Positions 46,201-56,231 of a stretch of DNA of 64,000 bases are shown in pieces. The DNA comes from Schizochytrium sp. TIO01. Lineage: Eukaryota; Sar; Bigyra; Thraustochytrida; Thraustochytriidae. The stretch lies in contig SMSO01000025.1 of the NCBI GenBank assembly GCA_004764695.1, forward strand, positions 47,102 to 111,101, given 5' to 3'. Under the pieces are notes generated by a model. The model made no database searches, was not told the origin of the DNA, and worked only from the letters and a program-made list of their open reading frames with translations. Each line of letters opens with the position of its first letter. The first letter of the stretch is position 1. Position numbers and translations under genes: made by a program.

Positions 46201-48759
46201 AACCTAATCAACGTCGTAAGCAACGGAGTCCATGAGTCTGCTGCTTGACTAATACCATCGCACAACAGTACTAATCGCCCTTGCGCGCGCGCACGACGGA
46301 GCATTGCAGTGCGTAAAGCTCGTTCACCATACCTTGCTTCCCAAAATGCGTCGACAATATCTAAATTATTAGTAGCACTGTCTTCTGAATGCTCAAGTCT
46401 ATCGACCCATGGTGCTAGTTCAACTGCATTTACAACATAGGGGACAAGGTTTGTCAGAGCGATTAGTCTCGTCACGAGCAGAGAAAGCAAAAGAGTTTTG
46501 CCCATGCCACTACTACCAATGATGGCAAGACGACCACACATTGAAGCATCCGTGACTTCTTCGTGTAACAGAAAGATCTTTGTGAAATCTACATCGAGAC
46601 GCTCAGAGCTTGATGTCTCTGGTATGGAAACAATCGCATTATATGCATCTGCCATACGTGTAGAGATTGGGAGGCGCTCACATGTGACAGCATCGGTATA
46701 AAATGCATGTTTCAGCCTGCATGTAGTTCTATACTTGGCTTCCACTGCCTCTAAATCAAGAGCAGCGAAAGAATCATTATTAGATGGCGAATAGCGTGCA
46801 GTTGGAGGCGGACCCTCGTTTGCAAGGATAGCCTGGGCATGCAGAATACAGAACTGTAGCGCCCAAAGTTTCCCTGCATTACTAACATCTGGATAGCGTA
46901 ACACATCGAGTGTATACGCAAGCAATGCAAATGCATGCTGTGACTGTTTACCTACACCCTGGGTTAGATCTGCAGCAAACTGCCGCAGACGCGTCATTGC
47001 AACAAATACCGGCTCAAGACCTGGCACCGGTAGCGGATTGTGAATAAAGTTCAGCGCATGGTTAATTGTCAGCTCATCGAGGAGAGGTGTATACTCGAAT
47101 AAAAGGCAAGTCTCGAGTTTGGCTAGGTCCCGCACAATGTGACTTTCGTCGAAATCTGCAAAATCAATAATCCAAGCCATGCCCATGGCGTCAACAAGTA
47201 CATTGTTTCCGTTCAAATCGTTATGTTGTAGCCCAAAGTATACTTCATCGCTGCCATCGACCTGCTGTAGAAATTTTTGAAAGAATCGCAATATACCCTC
47301 AGGGGTGCGAAACTCACCGCCACTAATTCTTAATCGATCGAGATCCAAATTCTTCAACATACCAAAGTTGTTGAAAATATTGCGTTGGACTTTCTTTTCC
47401 AGTTCATAAACTTTGACAAGGTCGACCATGACTTTATGTTTCGTTTTATCATAACATTTTGCCATTACTTCTCCGAACACCATAGAAAGCAGATCTTCAA
47501 AGTCCATGACAAAATGACGAGCCGATGGCGGGAGCCGTGGGGCAGCAAGTGACCCAATGTTATTATGTTTGTCAAGGGCGTTAGCGTTGTTTTGCGAAAC
47601 TGTCGTGCGAGGGTTACTTTTGAACTGCATTTTGTAGAGTGATTTCAATGTCAGAATCAAGGTTGAGTTTTCTTTCACAAAACGAGGCAACGTCCAGCAG
47701 GCCCCACATAGTTGAATGCGAACAGCCGCACAACCACCAGAGCTAGTATATCCCAAGACTGTTGGCGCACTGTCACCTAGATAAGGAGCAGCAACTTCCA
47801 TGCGGTCGACCTCACTCTGAAGTTCATGCACCTCATCCATTTTAACGACGCTTTGTTCTTCTTCCACGTCTTCCTGGGACCAAGATCGACAACGAAAGAC
47901 TGAAGCTGACGAAAACCCGCCCGCAAGGACATCAAGCTCAACACGAACAGAGTTTTCAAAAAGATTTGACACCATAGACTCAATCAACTTCTTTCGGGGG
48001 AAAAGGGTATTCGGGGCATTCAACCCAGTCAACACGTGCGGGAGGTCTTTGGTGGCCTTCGTCAAATGATGCAAGCCGATGACGCAGCATGGAGGGTTCA
48101 GCAACTTCATTCTCTAGCACATGCTGCCACGAGCAAATATGGGCGCTGCAATCATGAACGAGGTAAAAGGGACTGGTTTGGATTTTGCTACCAGAAAGAT
48201 GCACTATGTGATCATCTTTTTTCGCCGTCTCCCGGATTGTTTGCAACTCGTAATCATCTACCAAGCTTTCGAGTAATATACCAAATTCATATTCCGTACT
48301 AGGGAAACCGTCTGTGCTCTCAAATAAACCTCGCCGTAAGCTGAGGTGCGAGTTGACCCGTTGTTCCTTCCATTCAACTACTGGTATTTGTTCATGCTTG
48401 TTTTCCTTTGTATTTGAGCCAGAGTATTGTTCTACAAACTCTTTCGCAAAGGCGTAAACATCATCTGGCTGCTTTTGAACAATCTTCTCCAAGAGTTCAC
48501 GAAGAATTGGAGCTGTTCTTTCTCGCAAGCTGGCGTCGGATCCGCATCGATATCGTGCTCGATCCTTTATCGTAGTTTCTCGTCCATCAGTGAACCACAT
48601 TCGAATAAATTGTAAAGGATCTTCGCTCGGCCTCAGGTACAACCGCAAGTCCATCAAAAGAGATCGAATAATTGAATTGGCCTCTCTATGGTTGAGAGTT
48701 TGCGCCAGGGCTTGGGAACCTCTTCGAGGGTTTGTCCCGTCTGCATGGGACAAGTCCAT
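43289..48759 (-). CDS. STAND/NLR-like ATPase: RIIa-like, TCAD9-like kinase fold, NACHT, ankyrin repeats
   Basis: Three long overlapping frames join into one gene. The ATG at 48759 follows an in-frame stop. A phase-0 model is 48025-48759, 45240-47987, 43289-45175, giving 1789 residues. Domains in order: an RIIa-type dimerisation helix pair near residues 80-112 (ILRELLEKIVQKQPDDVYAF); a TCAD9/APH-like kinase fold with AGGFSSASVF loop, VVK lysine, HNDLNGNNVLVD catalytic loop and IIDFADF metal site; NACHT with Walker A GSSGMGKT, Walker B LVLLCDG and sensor VVATRP; an acidic insert between the last two; a helical stretch; then about eight ankyrin repeats (NGYTPLLVACSARRPEIVDFLL). The C-terminus is basic then acidic. 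In known families NACHT drives oligomerisation and ankyrins sense a ligand, with the N-terminal part as effector or adaptor. The two joins need a +1 frame change: introns of 37 nt and 64 (or 34) nt, or base errors. Confidence 0.82.
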
Positions 48760-49741
48760 CTCTGGCTAAACAGCGTACAACCCAGTCAATAGGGTTTCAG
48801 GTATTCTTGTAGTTTCGTTCCTGCGTTTTGATGACTCCAGTGTCACATCAGAATGAACGTGCTGTAGCTCTGCTCAGCTCATCTGCAGAATTGAAATATT
48901 CCATGAAAATGTAACACTTGGTATGGCAACGGTATTGAATATGAAGGATTAGTAGTAGTACTTATTGTTTTAGCCTGGACGCTCTTTTAAAAAGCTATAA
49001 GGAGCGCTCACTGGGCTGGGTTAAACAAAGAGGCGAAAGTAATGAAGATTTACATCCATTGTGACTTCGAGGTGCAATATTTAAGGCAACTCTGGACGAG
49101 GAATATGTCTTCATTAGTCTGGTACTGATTAAATGAGAAAGTTGTGAAATAAAAATAAAAATATATTCTAATCAAAAGATGACAAATGAAATTTATAGCG
49201 CAAATTATGAGACGGTATTCAAGAGTCATTTGTCTCAAAGCCGCACACCCGGTCATAATTGGTAGTACTATTGCTATCGCTCCAATCATGCAGCACCTCG
49301 AACCACCCACACCTTCAGTGGGTAAGAAAGTTTGTGAAAAAAGAAAAGAAAAAAAGACTACATCGCCATAATGATCACATTAGGGAAAACAAGAAGAGCT
49401 ATAAATGGCCAGGTAAAACAATATTGGCTTTAGATACGCTTGCAATTCTCCTATTTTTGTGAAATTGGGCTCGCGGAATATGTGACTAGCAAGTTCTTAA
49501 GATAAAGCGCTGATCAGAGCTATTCATTCCAACGTATTGTGTTGTGGAATAATTGGTTTCATAGAAAAACAGCAAGATGTATTTGTTCATTATCATGGCA
49601 CTACTCGCAGAAAGGACCAGCACAGCACACGGACAAAAGATTGAGGATAGTTATACCTCCTTTTGATTTAGAATTATAAGACAATATTGAGCATTGCAGA
49701 GCTCATTTCCGGAATTTGAAATTAAATGTCACCAGGACAAG
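48760..49741. other. Intergenic region
   Basis: No gene seen. It carries the promoter side of the STAND ATPase and the 3' flank of presenilin, both on the minus strand. An AT-rich patch lies at about 49140-49190. Confidence 0.45.
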
Positions 49742-50980
49742 TTACACAGTGTAATGTTGAAATGCAAGGGAGTCTCCAAATGCTTGCAAAGTATACCTGC
49801 TACCAAAGTATATTGCTACGCCAATAGTCAAAGTTATTGGGAGGGCTGGAATAGTAATGTTTTCTGGAGTGACAGCAATCGTAATGATAAGTCCCGCAAT
49901 AATCGCACAAACACAAGCGATTGTAGTACAAGCGTCTATCATCGCAGCACGGCCAACAATGACCCCGTAAAAAACAAGATCCATCAGGCCCAGTTGATAT
50001 AAAGCACGCTCAAAAACCATTCCGGAGGGCATTTTAAACTCTTCTGCCATGTACTTTCGTTGTTGTTCTAAATACATTGCATACCGCAGCGGACCAATCG
50101 GTGTTAATACAGCAAAGAGATCCCAGATAATCATGAAAAGAACCAGGAACCAAAGAGCTAACTCAGGAAGGCTACAAAATGGCCATGTTAGGGCCACACT
50201 AGCAAGAAGTAATGATAAGTCCGCGAGTCGACGAGGAGCATTTTCCCAAAGAATAGCAACAGCTCCAACAACACCGAAATTCCAAAACACCAGGGAGAAA
50301 GTAATGGCATCCACCGGAAACTCATGCCATTTACTCACACAATAGAGCAAGTATGCTGGCAATGCTGCGAGAAAGCCTGAAAAAGTGATAAAAACAAGCG
50401 CGTATACCGTCTTTTCAAGACGAAAGTGAAGCATACCTACAAACAACAGTGTGAGAACAATGATGGCAGCCTGAATGATGCTTGCGTACACAACTCCTTT
50501 CAAGGTTCGATCTGTGACAGTGTCATCTTCACCTGGGCGAAACCGAATTGGAGCAAAGGGTGCGCTACCAGACTCTTGCATGTCCAGACCCCATACATAT
50601 GCGCAAACAAGTACAAGAACGAAGACCAATGGCCATGTTAGGCAATTGGCCTTGTCAAAAATTGCCTGAGCTTGCGCGTTCTCATGGTATTGAGGCAAAA
50701 GGATTGATTCCTGTGCTTGAGTGAGTATATCACGGAGCCAACCTTTTGGTCTTTTCGTTACAGAGCTTGTTGTTTGGGAGGCAGCCTCACCTTGTTCAAG
50801 GTTTTGTGCTTGTTCGCTTGGTTGTTGTGCACTACTAAATGAGGTCGAACCTGGCTTCACTTCCAGCGTTTGAAAAGTTTGGTCTTCAATTTCAGTCGCA
50901 GTGGAGGGCGCGATGCCCACCACGGCCTTTCTTGGTTCTGATGATGTTGTTGTCTCTTCCGTTGTTGAACTCATGAGCAT
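49742..50980 (-). CDS. Presenilin, intramembrane aspartyl protease of gamma-secretase
   Basis: Single exon, 412 residues from the first ATG (50980). Nine hydrophobic segments follow a Ser/Thr/Gln-rich N-terminus. Presenilin landmarks are clear: WNFGVVG at 233-239; the first catalytic region IIWDLFAVLTPIGPLR with Asp287; the second QLGLMDLVFYG with Asp334; and PALPITLTIGVAIYFGS near the C-terminus with the PAL triad at 378-380. Presenilin is the catalytic subunit of gamma-secretase, cutting type I membrane proteins in the bilayer. Two departures: the usual GxGD signature reads GLMD, and the Tyr-Asp before the first aspartate is Trp-Asp. The cytoplasmic loop between the two aspartates is short, about 45 residues. 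The open frame runs upstream to an acceptor-like ctcag, so a few more N-terminal codons are possible. Confidence 0.92.
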   Translation of the reverse strand: MLMSSTTEETTTSSEPRKAVVGIAPSTATEIEDQTFQTLEVKPGSTSFSSAQQPSEQAQNLEQGEAASQTTSSVTKRPKGWLRDILTQAQESILLPQYHENAQAQAIFDKANCLTWPLVFVLVLVCAYVWGLDMQESGSAPFAPIRFRPGEDDTVTDRTLKGVVYASIIQAAIIVLTLLFVGMLHFRLEKTVYALVFITFSGFLAALPAYLLYCVSKWHEFPVDAITFSLVFWNFGVVGAVAILWENAPRRLADLSLLLASVALTWPFCSLPELALWFLVLFMIIWDLFAVLTPIGPLRYAMYLEQQRKYMAEEFKMPSGMVFERALYQLGLMDLVFYGVIVGRAAMIDACTTIACVCAIIAGLIITIAVTPENITIPALPITLTIGVAIYFGSRYTLQAFGDSLAFQHYTV

Positions 50981-51688
50981 CCTCCTCAGGAGCTCGTTTG
51001 ATGTTTTGTACACCTGAGTCAGTGCTATAGCAAAGACTATTAGACTTTCAAATAGTCAAAAGGCTAAGGCGAAGTAACAAACTTTGTGACGATGGTGGGA
51101 CGATGGTAGGTAGTATTAGGAGTAGAGGCAGTGGCTCGTTGTATGGGTATCAGTATGATTTGCTTGAAAACAGAAAAAGCTGGCACGCCTAGAAAATACA
51201 CACACTTATGAACACAGGCTTGTGATTACTACAAGAAAGACTATCCGTATGTTTAGTTCACTTTTACTTAATTTTATTTTTATTGAAGGCTTGCTTTTGA
51301 AAATGTGCTGGATTTTAGAGGTCGACCGGCTTTCGCGTATGACTGTAAGAGATGCTAAATAATTTACGGAGAGGCAACAACCATCTAGAAATTACCATAA
51401 ATTTACAAAGGATCCCTTTCTTTAGCTGAAAAGAAAAGCGAACTTCCGTTTCAAAGCACACTACTTCAATCAAGTTGTTTCAAGAAAAAGCAGCCAGTAT
51501 GATAATTTATCTATTTCATATGTCACAGGCTTCAAGCAAAAAGACTTGTTTACATATCTTGTGGTTGGTCAACAGCTGTTTTGCTCAATCTGACCCTTCT
51601 TTTTGAATTACTTAGACGTAACACAAGTGTTTGAAAGCGAATGGCCCAGGATTTTTAATAAGGTATCCTGATGTTCAACGTAAGCATA
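50981..51688. other. Short intergenic region
   Basis: No gene seen. It includes the promoter side of presenilin and the 3' flank of the FKBP gene. Confidence 0.45.
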
Positions 51689-52144
51689 TCAGGTGAAGGT
51701 GATGAGCTCAACATCAAAGATCAGCGTACTATTCCCTGGGATAAGGCCAGGAAACCCGCGCTCGCCATATCCAAGTTCAGCAGGGATTACCAACTTTGCA
51801 CGCTCTCCGACAGAAAGCTGTGATACACCTTCGTCAAGTCCATGAATGACTTGTTCTGCCCCAAGCTTAAATTTAAAGGGCTTGCCTCGGTCCCTTGAGC
51901 TGTCGAATCGTGTACCATCTGCCAGATAACCTGTGTAGTGAATAGTGACAGTTTGGCTTCTCTTAGGATAATTCACTCCATCTCCGCTGTCATTCAGATG
52001 ATCAAAATCAATTCCACGCTACGTTAGTTTGAATGTAAACGACATCGAGTCCGAAGCTCCTCGCAAGCCGCGACATGATTTTAAGAGAGGATAATTCACT
52101 TACGCCGAAAAAATCTCTACTGTTACTGCGCTCTTCTTTGTCAT
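51689..52144 (-). CDS. FKBP12-type peptidyl-prolyl isomerase
   Basis: Two exons: 52104-52144 and 51689-51986, 112 residues, the normal length for a single-domain cytosolic FKBP. The first exon is only 41 nt (13 codons plus two bases). The donor is GTAAGT and the acceptor GACAG; the join gives [20 protein letters not shown], exactly the strand-and-loop order at the start of FKBP12, which decides the acceptor over an alternative further upstream. Active-site residues of the family are present: Tyr in IHYTG, FDSS, the Phe in FKFKLG, QVIHG with Val-Ile, and Tyr in LGYGERG with the following [16 protein letters not shown]. It catalyses proline cis-trans isomerisation and would be expected to bind FK506/rapamycin. 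Confidence 0.93.
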
Positions 52145-53098
52145 GTTGCCAGAGTTTACTGACAGCGAGTTTTCCTTCGTTCAATGGATAACAAGGATGA
52201 AGAGAGAAACCAACTCACACGTACTTTGACGTGCAAGCCAGAGGATTACAAGTTTTGTAGTAGTGCTTGGAGTTAACTTGTTCCTGCACGAACGGCGCTC
52301 AACTTCTATGTTTGCTTCGCACGAGATAGATTTGTATTAGCAGTACAACGGATAACTTTATTGGTCAAAGGTGACTGCAAAAGGATCTATGTTTATTAGG
52401 TAGCTACCTAATTACGCCTCGCCCGACAATTCGAAAGTCAGATTATTTCATTCAAGTCTCCTTCTCTCCTTCATTGCATTCTCAAATAGATCTCACCAAA
52501 CTAATTCGTTTGAGGGCTAAATCAGTGGAGGTATGATTGTTTTGGTAAAAGTTCATACTTTTCATTCAACCTTTGCTTTAGAGTTTTCTAGATCAAATAC
52601 TTGGTTTTGAACAGCCATTAGGTCTAAATAATAATGTGGATTAACATTTAAGGTACCCTATAATATAATTCAATAGAGATACTGATCTGCTGACTTTGGA
52701 GGTGATTACCAAGGTGAGCAGCATGCCTTGATGAAGGATTTGCCTTGGTGAAGGATTGCCCTGATCGACATGCCTTTAAAAAAAATAAAAAAAAAATAAA
52801 AATAAAGTTTTGATTTTACCTATTATATCTCCTAGAACAACCTATTTCACCTTTTCGTTTCTGCTTACTAGCTAGGAGAATTCTCCTGGCTTCACACAGA
52901 GGAATATCCTAGCCACAATCTCAATACACCGAACACACGGCATTTACTTCAAAAGTCAATCTTTGAACCCACGAATTTGACGAACATAGCAAACTAGTGG
53001 TGTTGCATCAGTGTTGTGTCAGCTTCTTATTTCTTACTCGTCTTAAAGCGCTCGAAATAGGTTTTCTTCGACTCGCGATTTTCTGATTTTCTCTCCTC
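52145..53098. other. Divergent promoter region between FKBP and AMMECR1
   Basis: No gene. It holds the promoters of both flanking genes, an AT-rich A/T-run at about 52770-52820, and a small palindrome TAGGTAGCTACCTA near 52397. Confidence 0.5.
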
Positions 53099-53752
53099 AT
53101 GGCGGGGCTTGTGGATCCAGCTGCGACCATTGGCGGTCCAGGAGACGGTAGACCTGCGCTTCTGGCAACAACAGATCATTGTAAATTCTGCTTTGACGTG
53201 CTACTTGCCAAGCTGCAACGCAAGCCACTTCCAGAGCCGAGCTTTGCAAACAAGCACCTTCAGGCACCTCTTTTTGTTACGTGGACCAAACTCAATGGGG
53301 ATCTTCGAGGCTGCATCGGAAACTTTTCCGATCTGGAGCTTGGGAAAGGAATTTCTGAGTACGCTCTAATTGCCGCACTGGAAGACCATCGCTTTGACCC
53401 AATACGTCTATCGGAGGTCCCTGGGCTTTCCGTAGGAGTGTCACTTCTTGTGAACTTTGAGAATGCCGACCATGCCCGCGATTGGGAGGTTGGAAAACAT
53501 GGAATTCGCATTTCCTTTCGCAACCCAGAGGACGGTCGGAATTGCAATGCTACTTTTCTGCCTGAGGTAGCTAAGGAGCAGCATTGGACAATTGACGAAA
53601 CGCTTGCCGCCCTCGTACGTAAAGCTGGCTGCCGTCTACCGCTCACTGAAGGTTTGGTACAGTCTATCAAATTGGTGCGTTACCAATCCTCCAAGGCGCA
53701 CTTGGCGTATCCAGAATTTCTTACCTACCAGAATAGTGCAACATCTTCCTGA
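53099..53752 (+). CDS. AMMECR1-domain protein
   Basis: Single exon, 217 residues from the ATG at 53099. The AMMECR1 domain covers nearly the whole chain: CKFCFDVLLAKLQ, APLFVTWTKLNGDLRGCIGNF with the family signature LRGCIG at 69-74, then EYALIAALEDHRFDPI, VSLLVNFE, GKHGIRISF, ATFLPEVAKEQHW and a C-terminal LVRYQSSKA. The family is conserved from archaea to humans; its biochemical role is not settled. Length and gap-free fit argue for an intact gene. AATAAA at 53815, 63 bases past the stop, is a plausible polyadenylation signal. Confidence 0.95.
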   Translation: MAGLVDPAATIGGPGDGRPALLATTDHCKFCFDVLLAKLQRKPLPEPSFANKHLQAPLFVTWTKLNGDLRGCIGNFSDLELGKGISEYALIAALEDHRFDPIRLSEVPGLSVGVSLLVNFENADHARDWEVGKHGIRISFRNPEDGRNCNATFLPEVAKEQHWTIDETLAALVRKAGCRLPLTEGLVQSIKLVRYQSSKAHLAYPEFLTYQNSATSS

Positions 53753-54320
53753 CGAAAGATAAGTCAAAGCGATGTCCATAGTGTAAATCATCCTCGGTTA
53801 TGTCTATCCATGGAATAAATCTATTTAAAACGATGTAACCCTTCACATTGACTTTTTCTCCTTGCTTGGTACGCACACTTTGAGTCTGATTGATAAGCAG
53901 TTTGGCTAGATTGTGGCACAAGCGTCTACATGATAAAAGATATAGAAATTGAAAAGAAATTTGTTGTCATGACTCAACGTCATCGTTTAGGAAACTTTAA
54001 AAAATCAATGAAACAAACAGATGCTAAGATGCTTGCGAGTGCAAATATGCATGAAGCTCTTGCCATCATTGCGATACTCTTATTTCGTTTCGCAAATTAA
54101 GGTGGCGAATGTTGACAAGAACAAATTTGATAGTACAGCTGGCAGGGCATCCAAACGATCGCCATCTACAAACTTGCTCCAAAATAGCATCCTCATTAAC
54201 AACAATAGTAAGATTCAAAGAAGAACAACAAGCCTTGTATATAGTCACTGTATGGTGGGTTTAGAACATCAATTTGGGGGGGGGGGGGGGGGTATGTGTT
54301 CTCCCTACGATGATAACCAA
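53753..54320. other. Convergent 3' flanks of AMMECR1 and the PH-AGPAT gene
   Basis: No gene; a 153-codon plus-strand frame across 54021-54482 runs antisense into the PH-AGPAT gene through a poly-G tract and is not supported. Confidence 0.45.
54276..54292 (+). repeat. Poly-G tract of 17
   Basis: A run of 17 G on the plus strand, 28 bases beyond the stop of the minus-strand PH-AGPAT gene (so poly-C in that transcript). Confidence 0.95.
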
Positions 54321-56231
54321 TTAAATGAAGAGGTATATGAGCGTAAAGAGGAGCACGACCAAATTTATGACCCAAAGCGCTACCATAGGCTTAATATTAC
54401 CCTCAACACTAAAGGCATCTCGGGTAATGACTTCCTCTTCATTTTCAGGAGGAAACGCCGTGTACAACGAAAAGTGTTTTAGTTTGTGATCCTTCATTTG
54501 CCAACGCTCATCAAGCCAACCGGCAGTACCGCCCGGATGTAAGAGAACGTCCTTTGGGTCAAAGCGTACAATGTTCATATGAATGTCTGTTGAAGCTGAG
54601 GCACTCAGAAGGTTGCGGTAGGAAGGGACAAGACGGTTCTTGTATAACTCACGTTCGTTGTCGGCGACTTCATCAGAGTAGCCTTCATAAGCTATCGTGA
54701 CATCGTAGATCTCTACCTGTTTATCCTCAAGAGCTTCCAGGGCTGCAATAAGTTCGTTTGCGTCGGGTAAAAGCAGCGTGTCAAGTTCGGGACGACCAGG
54801 TTCCTCGAGGCGCTGCTCCTGGATCGCATCTTTGGTTGCCCAGCCTCGTTCGGGAAAGATCAGGGACCACTCATAGGCACGATCTGCATGAAGAGCACGG
54901 TAGTGGCGTGCGACGTTCTTGCGATCCTTCATTTCGCGATCCTCCTTCGAGCGCCGCGATAAAAACGTAAAGCCAAAGAGCTCAAACAAAGAACCCAGAC
55001 CTAGGAGAGCTACACGCTCTCGCAGACTAAGAAAGGCCTTCACGTTTCCTTGTGCGTCCTCAAGCGCCTTGGCAACGAACATCATATAGATCACGTCAGC
55101 CTCACAAGCAGAGTTCATCAAAAAAATACGTGTCACCTTTTCAGAGGGTAAAGAGCGTCGCCTTGAACTCCGCCTACTGCTTGTGCTGTGGCGTTTGGAA
55201 TGACGCGAGGAGCGACGCAGGTTGGCAGGTTTAGGTACATCACCACTGAGGTGGAAAAGTTGCGGAGGTAGCAGCCAAACAATTGCGTCGACCCAAATAG
55301 TCTGAAGCCTGGTTGCAGTAGCACGTCTAAAAGTGGACGGCGCAGAGACAGCTTTAAGAGCAGATTTGACGATGCCACCTACCATATTGATAGAAAGCGA
55401 TGCCGCAATAGCTCCAGCAGTACGTCCAAGTGTCTCCAAAGGCTTTTCAGCCTTCTGTTTAGCCTCACGGTTGTTCCGTGTCCACATTTCCTCAGCTTCG
55501 AAATATAGTCTAGATTTATTCCTGCGTCCCAAACGATGCCCTGTGCTTTGCCGCTGCAGCGCGGGGCCGTCGTCAATAGCTGTGTTGTACTCACGAAGCT
55601 GAGTAAAGGATGACTTGGGTTTGGTGGACTGGCTAACTTGAATGGCCTTATTTATGGAATTGACCCATTCGCGAGCCTCTTCCATCGTATTCGCCCGAAA
55701 TACGAGAACCTCGTCTCTGAAGGTGACTTTGGAAGGGTTCATGTGATCTAGAGAGTCCTCCTCGAAATCACTGTCCCCGCCGAAACTGAAAGAGAACTCG
55801 CCATCTTCCTGCTCCTTCTGACGTAAGGGGGACCGCGTGGCAACTTCCTCCCGCTCCCGTGCGGTCCAAGTGATGGCAAATTCGGGTTCGCCATCTACAG
55901 GGACAACATGTTTGATGCTGTTGAGCATGATCTCCATACGTTGTGAAGTCACCTCAAGATTCTGCACAATGACCTTTTCGTTGTCGATGAAAACTGTGTT
56001 CAAAGCCCATTCGCCAATGACCTTGTGGAAAATCTTGTCACGTTTGCGTTGCCGAAGTCCTACGCGACGCCTTGTCCGGAGCTGACCTGATTTGATCACA
56101 GATCGTGCAAGTACCTGCATTTTTCTCTCAAAGAGCTCTTCCGGCGTGAGACCTGTGCCAGCACCTGGGCTTACCTCCTCGACGGACTCATCGTCCGAGT
56201 CATAGTACGCTCCATCGACCTCGTGCGCCAT
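54321..56231 (-). CDS. PH domain plus AGPAT/LPLAT-like acyltransferase fold, probable pseudoenzyme
   Basis: Single exon, 636 residues from the first ATG (56231). The N-terminus is acidic. A PH-type domain spans about 65-200, interrupted by an acidic insert, and ends with the usual helix NTMEEAREWVNSINKAI. The linker has an amphipathic stretch and a Ser/Arg block (SSRRSSRRRS). The C-terminal half follows the AGPAT (PlsC) plan: VTRIFLMNSACEADVIYMMF at the NHxxxxD position, LFELFGFTFLSRR, LIFPERGW at the FPEGT position, YDVTIAY, then GWLDERWQMKDHKLKHF and a final membrane segment of about 22 residues. The catalytic His of NHxxxxD is Ser (NSACEAD, 373-379), and FPEGT reads FPERG, so acyl transfer is doubtful. 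It may be a lipid-binding or regulatory relative held on a membrane by the PH domain and tail. Confidence 0.82.
   Translation of the reverse strand: MAHEVDGAYYDSDDESVEEVSPGAGTGLTPEELFERKMQVLARSVIKSGQLRTRRRVGLRQRKRDKIFHKVIGEWALNTVFIDNEKVIVQNLEVTSQRMEIMLNSIKHVVPVDGEPEFAITWTAREREEVATRSPLRQKEQEDGEFSFSFGGDSDFEEDSLDHMNPSKVTFRDEVLVFRANTMEEAREWVNSINKAIQVSQSTKPKSSFTQLREYNTAIDDGPALQRQSTGHRLGRRNKSRLYFEAEEMWTRNNREAKQKAEKPLETLGRTAGAIAASLSINMVGGIVKSALKAVSAPSTFRRATATRLQTIWVDAIVWLLPPQLFHLSGDVPKPANLRRSSRHSKRHSTSSRRSSRRRSLPSEKVTRIFLMNSACEADVIYMMFVAKALEDAQGNVKAFLSLRERVALLGLGSLFELFGFTFLSRRSKEDREMKDRKNVARHYRALHADRAYEWSLIFPERGWATKDAIQEQRLEEPGRPELDTLLLPDANELIAALEALEDKQVEIYDVTIAYEGYSDEVADNERELYKNRLVPSYRNLLSASASTDIHMNIVRFDPKDVLLHPGGTAGWLDERWQMKDHKLKHFSLYTAFPPENEEEVITRDAFSVEGNIKPMVALWVINLVVLLFTLIYLFI

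Noticed and set aside
54021-54482. 153-codon plus-strand frame
   Set aside because: It crosses the poly-G run (giving Gly repeats) and runs antisense into the well-supported PH-AGPAT gene.
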